The notes under the pieces were generated by a model. The model made no database searches, was not told where the DNA came from, and saw nothing but the letters and a program-made list of their open reading frames with translations. Below are positions 16,996 to 25,572 of a stretch of 40,009 bases of DNA, piece by piece. The position numbers and the translations under genes were made by a program. The DNA comes from Sulfurimonadaceae bacterium. GTDB taxonomy: Bacteria; Campylobacterota; Campylobacteria; Campylobacterales; Sulfurimonadaceae. Location of the stretch: positions 1-40,009 of the forward strand of contig JADGDM010000022.1 in the NCBI GenBank assembly GCA_016744905.1. The letters are read 5' to 3'. Position 1 is the stretch's first letter; each line of letters opens with the position of its first letter.

Positions 16996-17775
16996 TTAGT
17001 CTAAATTGAGTTTAATTCCGACTGGACAGTGATCACTGCCTTCTACTTCATTAAGGATAAAAGCATCTTCTAGACATTCACTTAAATCTTCGCTGATAAA
17101 GAAATAATCAATTCTCCATCCTACATTCTTTAAGCGCGCCCCTGAGCGGTACGACCACCACGAGTAAGCGTCTACTACATCACCATGAACATATCTGAAA
17201 GTATCAACGTAACCATGATCAACCAACTTATCCATCCATTCACGCTCTATGGGCAAAAAACCTGAAGTTTTAGAATTGGCTTTCGGATTTTTAAGGTCAA
17301 TTTCTTTATGTGCAGTATTAACATCGCCACAGATAATAATGGATTTACCCTCTTCACGGAGTTTCTCACAATAGGTCAAAAGGTCATCGTAAAATTTCAT
17401 TTTGTAGGCCAAGCGTTCATCATTTTTTTGACCATTAGGAAAGTAGATATTAAAGAGAACAATGTCCCCATAGTGTTGTTCACAAATACGTCCTTCATGA
17501 TCCGTATCTATCTCAATATTATTTACTGTATGGTCTGGCTCAAAGTTAGAATAGACTGCCGTTCCTGAGTATCCTTTTTTTTCTGCACTATGGACTTGAC
17601 GGCTTAAAAATTCATGATCAAACAAACCCTCTGGAATTTGCTCTTCTAGCGCTTTAATCTCTTGGAAACATAAGATGTCAGGTTTTCGCTCATCGACCCA
17701 TTTAAGTGCCTCTTTGTTACCTACAGCACGTATTCCATTTACATTCCATGAGATTATTTCTACTGATCCTGTCAT
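16996..17775 (-). CDS. xth: exodeoxyribonuclease III (AP endonuclease)
   Basis: A 259-residue EEP-fold nuclease that cleaves at abasic sites and degrades DNA 3' to 5' in base excision repair. Motifs are IISWNVNGIRA, CFQEIKA (metal Glu), GTAVYSNFEPD, ICGDVNTAHKEIDL (catalytic Asp/Asn) and GSDHCPVGI (Asp/His pair). The length is normal. It is convergent with apbE, with which it is exactly adjacent (16995/16996), and divergent from the helicase-domain gene. Confidence 0.94.
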   Translation of the reverse strand: MTGSVEIISWNVNGIRAVGNKEALKWVDERKPDILCFQEIKALEEQIPEGLFDHEFLSRQVHSAEKKGYSGTAVYSNFEPDHTVNNIEIDTDHEGRICEQHYGDIVLFNIYFPNGQKNDERLAYKMKFYDDLLTYCEKLREEGKSIIICGDVNTAHKEIDLKNPKANSKTSGFLPIEREWMDKLVDHGYVDTFRYVHGDVVDAYSWWSYRSGARLKNVGWRIDYFFISEDLSECLEDAFILNEVEGSDHCPVGIKLNLD

Positions 17776-17840
17776 TTTAAGCCTTTTAAGTTTTAGTAAA
17801 AGGATTTTACCTTCTTTTTGTGAAACATTTCTGAGTTGGA

Positions 17841-17846
17841 TATAAT
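17841..17846 (+). promoter_or_regulatory. -10 box upstream of the helicase-domain gene
   Basis: TATAAT lies 29 bases before the ATG at 17875, with a TTAGGA ribosome binding site between. A small hairpin, GTAAAA (17796-17801) with TTTTAC (17805-17810), is also in this divergent gap; its role is unclear. Confidence 0.55.
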
Positions 17847-17874
17847 TCTAAAAATATTAATTTAGGAATAATTT

Positions 17875-18522
17875 ATGAGTGAACACAAAGAATTTAACGA
17901 CCCAGCAAGTATCTCTAATAGAACGGCGCAAATTTTACACCCTTTAGCAAAATTAGATAAGTCCAGCGCGCTGGCATATATCATCAAGCGAAATAGTGAT
18001 GGGCAAGCCGTAGTCATTACTAAAACAAAAAAGAGTGCTGATACTCTTTATAAGTTTTTAAAAGAACAAGAGCTTAATGTGGCTGTCGTTCATGGAAATA
18101 GTAGAATTGATCATAAAGAAGAGATGATCAATTCATTTAAACGTGGTGATCTAAATATCTTTATTACTACAGATATGATTTTAAACACTTCTGGACTGGA
18201 AGACTTGGATTGCATTATTAGTATTGATTTACCACTAGATGCTGAACAGTATATCAATCGTCTTGAGTCTCTTAATAAAGATGGACTTTCTGTTATTTTA
18301 TTTTCTGAAGATGAAGAGAAAAGTTTAGCAACTATTGAATGGTTGATAAAAGCTGAAATAGAGCAAACGGAGATAGAAGGGTATTTACCTAGTGCTTACA
18401 GTGATGAAGAGAGTGTCGTTCAAAAAGACAAGGTGAAAAAACCACGTCATAAAAAAAGTAAAAGTAAAAGTAAAAATAGTAAAACAGAAGAAAAGAAAAA
18501 AGAAGAAGATTTAGAAGGTTAA
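17875..18522 (+). CDS. stand-alone DEAD-box helicase C-terminal (RecA-like 2) domain protein
   Basis: This 215-residue protein matches only the second RecA-like domain of a DEAD-box RNA helicase. It shows motif IV-like VVITKTKKSADTLYKFL, motif Ia-V spacing with VVHGNSRIDHKEEMINSFKRG, and motif V-like FITTDMILNTSGLEDLD. At the motif VI position it reads YINRLESLNKDG (126-137), where helicases have HRIGRTGR, so the arginine-finger part is lost. There is no Walker A or DEAD box, and the upstream gap is too short to hold one. The tail from about 184 is Lys/Ser-rich and basic. It is unlikely to be an active helicase; an RNA-binding or competing partner role is inference. Confidence 0.8.
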   Translation: MSEHKEFNDPASISNRTAQILHPLAKLDKSSALAYIIKRNSDGQAVVITKTKKSADTLYKFLKEQELNVAVVHGNSRIDHKEEMINSFKRGDLNIFITTDMILNTSGLEDLDCIISIDLPLDAEQYINRLESLNKDGLSVILFSEDEEKSLATIEWLIKAEIEQTEIEGYLPSAYSDEESVVQKDKVKKPRHKKSKSKSKNSKTEEKKKEEDLEG

Positions 18523-18542
18523 AGAAGTTTTAAATAGCATAT

Positions 18543-18579
18543 ACTGATACCACCACCGCCAATGGAAAATGGTATCAGT
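18543..18579. terminator. hairpin between convergent helicase-domain gene and sdhE
   Basis: ACTGATACCA (18543-18552) pairs perfectly with TGGTATCAGT (18570-18579) around a 17-base loop. No T run follows on either strand, so it may be a weak bidirectional terminator or a 3'-end stabiliser. Confidence 0.5.
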
Positions 18580-18586
18580 TATCTGA

Positions 18587-19468
18587 TTATGCGAAAGTAA
18601 TTTCAGAAACGTGGTGTTTAAGACCAAGTTCTTCTACGCTACATCCAAGTGCCAGACCTAGCATTTGTTGCATGTGTAGTACTTCCATTTTAACATCACG
18701 ACCCATTGCGTGAGATGCGTGATCGTACTGAGTATCAAGTTTAAGGTGACATAGAGGACATGGTGTTACCATGAAGTCTGCATTACCATCCATTGCGCCT
18801 TGAAGTGCTTTACCAGTTAATAGTGCAGCAGTTTTTGGTGCTTGAAGCTCTGCGTGGAAACCACAACATTTGTTCTTTTCATCATAATCAACATTTTCAC
18901 CACCACAAGCAATGATAAGATCATCAAGTGAAGTAGGGTTGTAAGGATTTTCCTTCGTTTTATGAGACTCATTTTGAAGCTCTGAAGGACGGATATTGTG
19001 ACAACCATAAAATGGTGCGATGTTAAATTCGCTTAATGGTTTAACAACCATCTCTGAGATTTTATCCAAACCAAAGTCATCAATCAGTGCATATAAGAAG
19101 TGAGTGATTTGTGATGTACCTTTGTACTCTAAACCAACTTCTGCTAACTTCTCATTGACACGAGCTTTTAGTTTTTCATCATTATCAAGACGATGTTTAG
19201 TCATCGCTGTATTTAGTTGACATGTATTACAGATAGTCACCATAGTCATACCACGAGATTCTGCGTAACAGATATTTCTAGCATTAAGTACTAGAGATAA
19301 AAAGTCATCATAATCTTGAAGATGAGAAGCTCCACAACATGATGCTTCACTTAGTTCGATCAGTTCGATACCTAGTTTTTCAGCAACAGCGTACGTAGAC
19401 ATAAGTTGCTCAGGTGTACTCTCTTTTGCTGTACATCCTGTAAAAAGTGCGTATTTTAATTTTCCCAT
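18587..19468 (-). CDS. sdhE: type-E succinate:quinone oxidoreductase subunit E (heterodisulfide-reductase-B-like)
   Basis: This 293-residue cysteine-rich subunit associates with the membrane without spanning it and passes electrons between the quinone pool and SdhB. Two CCG-type domains are visible: LFTGCTAKESTPE, EASCCGASH and NTCQLN, then FYGCHNIRPSE, KCCGFHAELQ and TPCPLCHLKLD. These bind an unusual iron-sulfur cluster in HdrB/SdhE relatives. It is the last gene of sdhA-sdhB-sdhE, 9 bases after sdhB. It is related to MfrE of Wolinella and Campylobacter. Confidence 0.88.
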   Translation of the reverse strand: MGKLKYALFTGCTAKESTPEQLMSTYAVAEKLGIELIELSEASCCGASHLQDYDDFLSLVLNARNICYAESRGMTMVTICNTCQLNTAMTKHRLDNDEKLKARVNEKLAEVGLEYKGTSQITHFLYALIDDFGLDKISEMVVKPLSEFNIAPFYGCHNIRPSELQNESHKTKENPYNPTSLDDLIIACGGENVDYDEKNKCCGFHAELQAPKTAALLTGKALQGAMDGNADFMVTPCPLCHLKLDTQYDHASHAMGRDVKMEVLHMQQMLGLALGCSVEELGLKHHVSEITFA

Positions 19469-19477
19469 TATGATCCC

Positions 19478-20464
19478 CTAGTACTTTGACACTGATGATG
19501 ATTTAATTAAAGCTTGAATCTCATCTAGTTTGTCTGATTTTGGCATATTCCATGGAAGAACGATTTTGCCTTTTTTGAACATTTTAAGTGCCACTGGTAC
19601 ATGTTTAAGTACACCAATATTACCCTCAGAATAACGTACTAATTCACCCTCATCAAGTAAACCATGTTTCTTAATAGAGTGTGCAAAACCAACTGCATGA
19701 CGCTCAGCCACACCATTGTTACGAATATTTCCATCTTGGAAAAGCATGTTGTGTAGTTTGGTAATTTTTTCAATTGGATTGATCTCTTTTGGACATGCTT
19801 CCGCACATTCAAAACATTTAACACAATCCCAAACACCTTGTCCTGCTTGACCAAGTTCTTCAAGACGTTCATGGTGTGCATCGTCACGAACATCTGCTTC
19901 AAAACGGTAAGCCTTAACAAAAGCTGCTGGACCAAAAAAGTCTTCATTGAGTTCAACGACTGGACAAGCGTAGTGACAAGCACCACACTGGATACAAAGG
20001 TCTGCTTCCATTAGGTTTTCAGATTCATGAGGAGATACCGCACACTCCATCTCTGGATGCTCATCAATATGGCTGATTAGGTATGGGTGAACCGCATTGT
20101 GTTTTTCCCAGAAATCAGATTTATCAATAATCATATCTTTAATAGAACGTTTTGTACTTTGTGGCTCTAAAACCAACTCATCACCAAAAATATTGGTGAG
20201 TTCATGAGCATTCATTTTACATGCTAAAGTAGCTTTTCCATTTACTTGAACGGCACACGCACCACAGATACCGTGACGACAACTTCTTCTATAAGAGAAG
20301 CTTCCATCATGATCCCATTTAATACGGTCCATAACGTCAAGGATTACCTCTTCTGAAGTAACATCCATCTTATACTCTTTATAGTAAGGAAGATAGTCTG
20401 TATCAGAATTGAAACGAAATACTTTAAAAGTTACACTTTTTGTTGTTACTGAATTGTTTTCCAT
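19478..20464 (-). CDS. sdhB: succinate dehydrogenase/fumarate reductase iron-sulfur subunit
   Basis: This 328-residue electron-transfer subunit links the flavin of SdhA to SdhE. The N-terminal ferredoxin domain has CRHGICGACAVQVNGKATLAC for the [2Fe-2S] cluster. The C-terminal domain has CIQCGACHYACPV and CVKCFECAEACPKEINP for the other clusters. It is longer than classical SdhB (about 240), as usual for the SdhE-partnered type. It lies 9 bases after sdhA and 9 before sdhE. Confidence 0.94.
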   Translation of the reverse strand: MENNSVTTKSVTFKVFRFNSDTDYLPYYKEYKMDVTSEEVILDVMDRIKWDHDGSFSYRRSCRHGICGACAVQVNGKATLACKMNAHELTNIFGDELVLEPQSTKRSIKDMIIDKSDFWEKHNAVHPYLISHIDEHPEMECAVSPHESENLMEADLCIQCGACHYACPVVELNEDFFGPAAFVKAYRFEADVRDDAHHERLEELGQAGQGVWDCVKCFECAEACPKEINPIEKITKLHNMLFQDGNIRNNGVAERHAVGFAHSIKKHGLLDEGELVRYSEGNIGVLKHVPVALKMFKKGKIVLPWNMPKSDKLDEIQALIKSSSVSKY

Positions 20465-20473
20465 CTTGACTCC

Positions 20474-22186
20474 TTAGTAAGTTCTAGCTTTAAGTTCATG
20501 TTTGCCAAGAACGACATCCATATACTCTAAATCGATATTTCCATCTTTATCCATATAACCCATCGTATGTTTCAAGAAGTTTTCATCATCACGTGTGTCG
20601 AAGTCTTCACGGTAGTGCGCTCCACGACTCTCTTTACGCTCTAGTGCGCTTTTTACAATAAACAGTGAGTAATCAAGCATATGACCAAACTCGATAGCTT
20701 CTTGTAATTCAGTATTGAATATTTTTGATTTGTCATCAATACGGATATTTTTATAACGTTCACGAAGATCAGCAATATTTTTCATTTGAAGTTCTAAGGT
20801 CTCGTGTGTTCTAAATACACCAGCATTATCTGTCATACCTTGTTGAAGTTCTGTTCGCAGATGAGGAACGCGTTCTGTACCATTGTTCGTAAGTACCCAT
20901 TCAACTTCATCAAGCATAGTTTTTGCATCTTCTTGTGTAGCGACTTTAAGTTCGATACCATCAAGATCTTTAACCATAGCCTTACCAACATAACGTCCAA
21001 AAAGAAGTGCTTCAAGAACAGAGTTTGCACCTAAACGGTTTGCACCGTGAACAGAAACACAAGAACACTCACCAGCAGCGTAGAAACCTTCTACGAATTC
21101 TGTGTTGTTTTTACGAACATGTCCATCAACATCACAAGGAATACCACCCATAGAGTAGTGTGCGGTTGCAGAGATTAAGATTGGCTCTTTAATCATATCA
21201 AGACCTAGGAAAGTAATTGCAAGATCACGTAGCTCAGGAAGACGTTCCATAATCAGATCTTTTCCTAAGTGAACCAAGTCAATATAAACCGCATCTTTAC
21301 GAGGACCTACACCACGACCTTCACGAATCTCTTGGATAATTGCACGGGCTACAACATCACGAGAAGCAAGTTCAAGTGCGTTAGGTGCATATTTTTCCAT
21401 AAAACGTTCGCCTAGAGAGTTCAGTAGACGACCACCTTCTCCACGTGCAGCTTCAGAGATAAGAACACCATTTCCAGATAGACCAGATGGGTGAAATTGT
21501 ACAAATTCCATATCTTCTAATGGAAGACCATGGCGCGCTACAATTGAAAGGCCATCACCTGTGTTGGCATGTGCATTTGAGTTGATCTTGAATGAACGTG
21601 CGTAACCACCAGTTGCAAACATAACTTCTTTAGCATTGAAGATTGCTTTTTCCATGTTGCGGATATTAAATGCTGCAACACCATAAGCTTTTCCATCTTT
21701 ATAAAGAATATCAGCTGCGTACCATTCATCCCAAAAATCAACACCTTCACGAAGTGCTTGCTCATATACTGTTTGTAAAAGAGTCAAGCCGGTTCTATCT
21801 TTTGCATAACAGGCACGAGGAGAACTCTGTCCACCAAATGGACGTTGTGCGATCATACCGTTCTCTTGTCTACTAAATGCAGCTCCCATACGCTCTGCCC
21901 AACGGATAGTTTCTGGAGCATGTTTACACATAAACTCAACAACATCTTGATCCGCTAGATAATCACTACCTTTTACGGTATCAAACTCATGTAGTTCAAC
22001 ACTGTCTTCAGCACTAAATGCGGCATTAACACCACCTTGAGCAGCTCCAGAGTGTGATCTTAGAGGGTGTAGTTTTGTAATGACAGCAACTTTTTTACCA
22101 GACTTTTGCAGTTCACGTGCCGCAGCACTTCCTGCAAGACCAGCACCAACGATGACGGCATCATAGGTATGAATTGGAATACTCAT
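20474..22186 (-). CDS. sdhA: succinate dehydrogenase/fumarate reductase flavoprotein subunit
   Basis: The 570-residue catalytic subunit carries the dinucleotide fold at residue 12 (VGAGLAGSAAA) and the FAD-linking histidine in LRSHSGAAQGG (His46). Active-site segments are FVQFHPSGLSGNG, SEAARGEGG and HGANRLGANSVLEALLFGR. The N-terminus goes straight into the Rossmann fold, so the Tat signal of the periplasmic Wolinella/Campylobacter MfrA homologue is absent. The complex should therefore face the cytoplasm, serving the oxidative or reductive TCA cycle (inference). An AAGGAAAG ribosome binding site precedes the ATG. Confidence 0.94.
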   Translation of the reverse strand: MSIPIHTYDAVIVGAGLAGSAAARELQKSGKKVAVITKLHPLRSHSGAAQGGVNAAFSAEDSVELHEFDTVKGSDYLADQDVVEFMCKHAPETIRWAERMGAAFSRQENGMIAQRPFGGQSSPRACYAKDRTGLTLLQTVYEQALREGVDFWDEWYAADILYKDGKAYGVAAFNIRNMEKAIFNAKEVMFATGGYARSFKINSNAHANTGDGLSIVARHGLPLEDMEFVQFHPSGLSGNGVLISEAARGEGGRLLNSLGERFMEKYAPNALELASRDVVARAIIQEIREGRGVGPRKDAVYIDLVHLGKDLIMERLPELRDLAITFLGLDMIKEPILISATAHYSMGGIPCDVDGHVRKNNTEFVEGFYAAGECSCVSVHGANRLGANSVLEALLFGRYVGKAMVKDLDGIELKVATQEDAKTMLDEVEWVLTNNGTERVPHLRTELQQGMTDNAGVFRTHETLELQMKNIADLRERYKNIRIDDKSKIFNTELQEAIEFGHMLDYSLFIVKSALERKESRGAHYREDFDTRDDENFLKHTMGYMDKDGNIDLEYMDVVLGKHELKARTY

Positions 22187-22288
22187 TCACTTTCCTTAAA
22201 TATATATTGGGTTAAATTTTCCCGATTTTACATTAAAGTCGCTGTTGAGGAGATAAAAAATGTTTGTTGTGAGGGTAAAAGGGGGAGA

Positions 22289-22318
22289 TGTAACTATCGC
22301 ATATTACGAATAGTTACA
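22289..22318. promoter_or_regulatory. dyad upstream of sdhA, possible operator or terminator
   Basis: TGTAACTAT (22289-22297) and ATAGTTACA (22310-22318) are perfect inverted repeats around 12 bases. The dyad lies between the end of the GGDEF gene and sdhA, both on the minus strand. No T run follows it on the minus strand, so an operator for sdhABE is as likely as a terminator. Confidence 0.4.
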
Positions 22319-22335
22319 CTAGAAATATAGAGGAT

Positions 22336-23538
22336 TTATGCGTGTTCAGCCAAATCACGAATTTGAGCAATTTTATTACGTCCACCTTTAAGTGCAACTT
22401 GTAAAATTTCTTTTGCTTGAGTGATTGAATCATCTAGTGATTTATTACCTGGTTTGATGGCAAACCCACCACTAATGGTAACAGAGATAGTAGATCCTTT
22501 TGGTACTTTAAAAACAGTATCTTCAACACTTTTACGAATAAGTTCACAATCATTATAGGCAAGATCTTTACCTTTTCTAGAAAGTACTATAGCAAATTTA
22601 TCATAATCGATACGGGCGAGCACATCTGTATGTTGTTGATGTAGGGACATCATAAAACCGATCTTTTTAAGTACTGCTTGTGTGAACTCTTTTGGTAGCT
22701 TTTTGTCCATTGTTCGTAGATTGTCTACTTCAAATACACACACTCCTGTAAAGTTATTGGAACCTTTGAGCTTTTTATTTCCATACTCATGTAATAAACC
22801 TTTATAGTTATTCACACCTGTAATTGGATCCATCATGGCTGGATTTTCGCTTGTAGTAGGTTTTCTATTCATTCTCTTAGCTATAGCTTCAACGTCATGT
22901 GTAATTGGTGAAAAATTTGCTAAGTCAAAATCAACAGCGTAAAGAGAACGGATATCTTCCGCTATTTTGCTTAATTTTCTCGAGTACCACATAGTAATCA
23001 TCAACATTCCAAATACTAAAACAAAAGAGATGGTAAGTAGTGCTTCTACTTTTTGTAAAAAATAAGCATTATTGTTTTCCATAATTTGATCTATGTAATT
23101 AATTACAGACCACTGAAGACGTTTCATCTCCTCTTCTCTTTGCGGTAAATGCTTAGTGCTGGGATCATACCATGCATTTGCGGCCTCAGTAAACTCTACT
23201 GTGAGCTCTTCTAGGTGATCAAGTTCTTTAAAGTAATCATCTTTTTGTCCAAAAATATATTGAGCAGTTACATCATAATTAAAACGCTGTTTTAGGCGAT
23301 CAACTTCATTTACAAGTTGGGTGCTTTTCCCACGTAGTTGAATACTTGAAAGTTCAAGGTCTTCTCTCCCAAATGAAACAATTTTCTCAACGAGTATCTT
23401 TTGCATTTTTAAAATATTTATTTTTTCAAATGAGGTATGTACCTCTAAAATAAGAAGAAATAATACGATACCTGTAAAAGTAAGAAAAGCCAATTGTGAG
23501 CTTAAATTGTTAAAGACATTTTTTATAGATATAAGCAT
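22336..23538 (-). CDS. membrane protein with degenerate GGDEF domain
   Basis: A 400-residue inner-membrane protein. A first helix lies at about 15-32, a periplasmic helical sensor region of about 130 residues follows, then a second helix (about 165-185), a short linker and a GGDEF-type domain. At the active site (RxGGDEF) it reads ARIDYDKFAIVL, with D311-Y312-D313-K314-F315 in place of GGDEF. Both glycines and the catalytic acidic residue are lost, so c-di-GMP synthesis is unlikely. It may be a receptor or scaffold (inference). AGGA ribosome binding site; divergent from thiL. Confidence 0.85.
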   Translation of the reverse strand: MLISIKNVFNNLSSQLAFLTFTGIVLFLLILEVHTSFEKINILKMQKILVEKIVSFGREDLELSSIQLRGKSTQLVNEVDRLKQRFNYDVTAQYIFGQKDDYFKELDHLEELTVEFTEAANAWYDPSTKHLPQREEEMKRLQWSVINYIDQIMENNNAYFLQKVEALLTISFVLVFGMLMITMWYSRKLSKIAEDIRSLYAVDFDLANFSPITHDVEAIAKRMNRKPTTSENPAMMDPITGVNNYKGLLHEYGNKKLKGSNNFTGVCVFEVDNLRTMDKKLPKEFTQAVLKKIGFMMSLHQQHTDVLARIDYDKFAIVLSRKGKDLAYNDCELIRKSVEDTVFKVPKGSTISVTISGGFAIKPGNKSLDDSITQAKEILQVALKGGRNKIAQIRDLAEHA

Positions 23539-23607
23539 GGTGGATCCTGTTCGTTGTATTAGTATTTTTTATTATCGTCTTAATATAACATTTCTAAACT
23601 ACTTTCT

Positions 23608-23616
23608 TGCTATAAT
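23608..23616 (+). promoter_or_regulatory. extended -10 promoter of thiL
   Basis: TGCTATAAT is a perfect extended -10 element, 33 bases before the GTG start of thiL, preceded by a T-rich stretch. It probably drives thiL-truD-psd. Confidence 0.65.
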
Positions 23617-23648
23617 TTTACAAAAAAATCACAAATAGGTTATATCTA

Positions 23649-24476
23649 GTGAATAAAGAAGACTTTTTTATATCTCAATTTTCAAAAGCATCGATGAGAA
23701 TTGGTGATGATGGGGCTATTGTAGATAAGTATGTTTATTCGAAAGATGCTTTTTTTGAAAATATTCATTTTAAAAGAGCCTGGCTTAGTTTTTACGACAT
23801 CGCTAAAAAAGCGATGCTGGTAAATCTCTCTGACGCTATTGCTATGAATGCTGTACCCCGATATATTTTACTCAGTGTGGCACTGCCTGGCTCATTAAAT
23901 AGAAAAGATATTGCAGAGCTAGCGGATGGCTTTATAGACACTGCTGCCTTGTATAATATAGAGATAATTGGTGGCGATACGATATCAAATACAAAAATAG
24001 ATATTACTATTACTGTAATGTCTGAATTAATAACTAAACCTCTCGAACGCAGAGGTCTTCGTCATAATGATTTAGTGGCGTACACAGGAACATTGGGTGG
24101 ATCTAAAAAAGCATTGCGCTACCTTCTTAATGGAGGTAAAGCCCATACAAAATCAAAGTTTCGACATATCGAATTACGTGGATCCTTAATCTCAAACGCA
24201 GCGCGCTACTTGAGTGCAGGGATGGATGTATCAGATGGTTTGATGAGTGATTTGGATAAACTGTCGAAAATAAATCGGCTTGGGTTTCATTTTAATAGTA
24301 AAATGAATAAAAATACAATCTGTAGTGGAGAAGAGTATGAGATGCTCATCTCTTTTTCTCCCAGAGAGCGTAAGACTATGAAACGTAGAGCGCAAAAAGA
24401 GCGTGTAAAGTTAAATATCTTTGCGAAAGCTGTACGTAAAAAACATATTAATAGCTGTAAAGCAAATCACTTTTAA
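23649..24476 (+). CDS. thiL: thiamine-monophosphate kinase
   Basis: ThiL phosphorylates thiamine monophosphate to the active diphosphate. The 275-residue protein starts with GTG and has IGDDGAIV, the metal-binding LVNLSDAIAMNA, GGDTISN, AYTGTLGGS, MDVSDGLMSDL and SGEEYEML (GEDYELL in relatives). It is somewhat shorter than the E. coli enzyme (about 325), mainly at the C-terminus. No TPP riboswitch is recognisable in the 110-base leader region. truD starts 10 bases after its stop. Confidence 0.92.
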   Translation: MNKEDFFISQFSKASMRIGDDGAIVDKYVYSKDAFFENIHFKRAWLSFYDIAKKAMLVNLSDAIAMNAVPRYILLSVALPGSLNRKDIAELADGFIDTAALYNIEIIGGDTISNTKIDITITVMSELITKPLERRGLRHNDLVAYTGTLGGSKKALRYLLNGGKAHTKSKFRHIELRGSLISNAARYLSAGMDVSDGLMSDLDKLSKINRLGFHFNSKMNKNTICSGEEYEMLISFSPRERKTMKRRAQKERVKLNIFAKAVRKKHINSCKANHF

Positions 24477-24486
24477 AAGGCAAACA

Positions 24487-25572
24487 TTGGATAGATTTTA
24501 TTCACTTCAACACACCCCTATAGAGTTTCATTTTAGACAAAGTCCACGTGACTTTGTAGTCGATGAGATTCCACTTTATCCATTTAGCGGAGAAGGTGAA
24601 CATTTTGTATTTCAGTTGCGTAAAAAAAACCTTACAACATTAGAAGTTGTAGGGATGCTTTCAAAGCATTTGGGTGTAAAATCTAAAGAGATTGGTTACG
24701 CTGGATTAAAAGATAAAAATGCACTCACAAAACAGTACTTTTCTATCCACAAATCATTAGAAGAGAAGCTAAAGACTTTTGAAAATATTGGTGTGAAAAT
24801 ACTAGAAACCACCTATCATGATAATAAGATAAAAACAGGTCACCTTCAAGGAAATCGTTTTTTTATTCGTCTTAAAAAAGTGACGCCTCTCGCTGCTAAA
24901 AAGATGGATCAAGCGCTTAAAGAGATCAAGAAAAAAGGGATGCCCAACTTTTTTGGCTACCAAAGATTTGGTATGTTTGGTGACAACCATATTATTGGTG
25001 AAAAGATCGCTAAAGGCGAGAAGAGCGAGCGTAATAAAAAACTTAAACAAATTTATATTAGTTCATATCAAAGTCATCTTTTTAACCTATGGCTTTCAAA
25101 ACGTCTCGAGATCAGCGCACTGGTAAATAGCTTTGAAACTGAAGAACTTACGAACCTTTTAAATATGCCAAGTGAAAAAATAGAAGTGCTTAAAAAACAA
25201 GAACACCCATTTAAAATGCTACAAGGGGATCTTTTAATGCACTACCCTTATGGACGTGTTTTTTATCATGAGGATGAAGAAAACATCCAGCGATTTAATG
25301 AGCGTGATGTCTCTATCACTGGCTTACTTTGTGGTGAACGTGTAAAGCTAGCTCAAGATGATGCGTATACAATTGAAAAGCAATATGATGATGAAATTAA
25401 TGCAGATGGTGTTCGTCGTTATGCGTGGATTTATCCCACAGAGATTGAAAAGAACTATAGAGAAGAAGAAGCTTGGTATGAGTTACATTTCACACTGCCA
25501 AAAGGTGCGTATGCAACAGTACTTATAGAAGAACTTGCTAAAAGACCACTAAAGGAACATTTAAATGACTAA
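24487..25572 (+). CDS. truD: tRNA pseudouridine(13) synthase
   Basis: TruD makes pseudouridine 13 in tRNA. A TTG start at 24487, placed behind AAAAGG (24475-24480), gives 361 residues beginning at the usual N-terminus; an upstream TTG inside thiL is not supported. The catalytic aspartate is Asp76 in GYAGLKDKNALTKQYFS, and later motifs NFFGYQRFGMFGDNH and SSYQSHLFNLWLSKR are typical. It overlaps psd by 8 bases. Confidence 0.92.
   Translation: MDRFYSLQHTPIEFHFRQSPRDFVVDEIPLYPFSGEGEHFVFQLRKKNLTTLEVVGMLSKHLGVKSKEIGYAGLKDKNALTKQYFSIHKSLEEKLKTFENIGVKILETTYHDNKIKTGHLQGNRFFIRLKKVTPLAAKKMDQALKEIKKKGMPNFFGYQRFGMFGDNHIIGEKIAKGEKSERNKKLKQIYISSYQSHLFNLWLSKRLEISALVNSFETEELTNLLNMPSEKIEVLKKQEHPFKMLQGDLLMHYPYGRVFYHEDEENIQRFNERDVSITGLLCGERVKLAQDDAYTIEKQYDDEINADGVRRYAWIYPTEIEKNYREEEAWYELHFTLPKGAYATVLIEELAKRPLKEHLND

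Noticed and set aside
22281-22285. Short G run as a phase-variable tract
   Set aside because: Five G residues are too few for slippage, and the run lies outside coding sequence.
23539-23648. TPP riboswitch upstream of thiL
   Set aside because: The gap is about 110 bases, including promoters of two divergent genes, and no THI-box sequence is recognisable.
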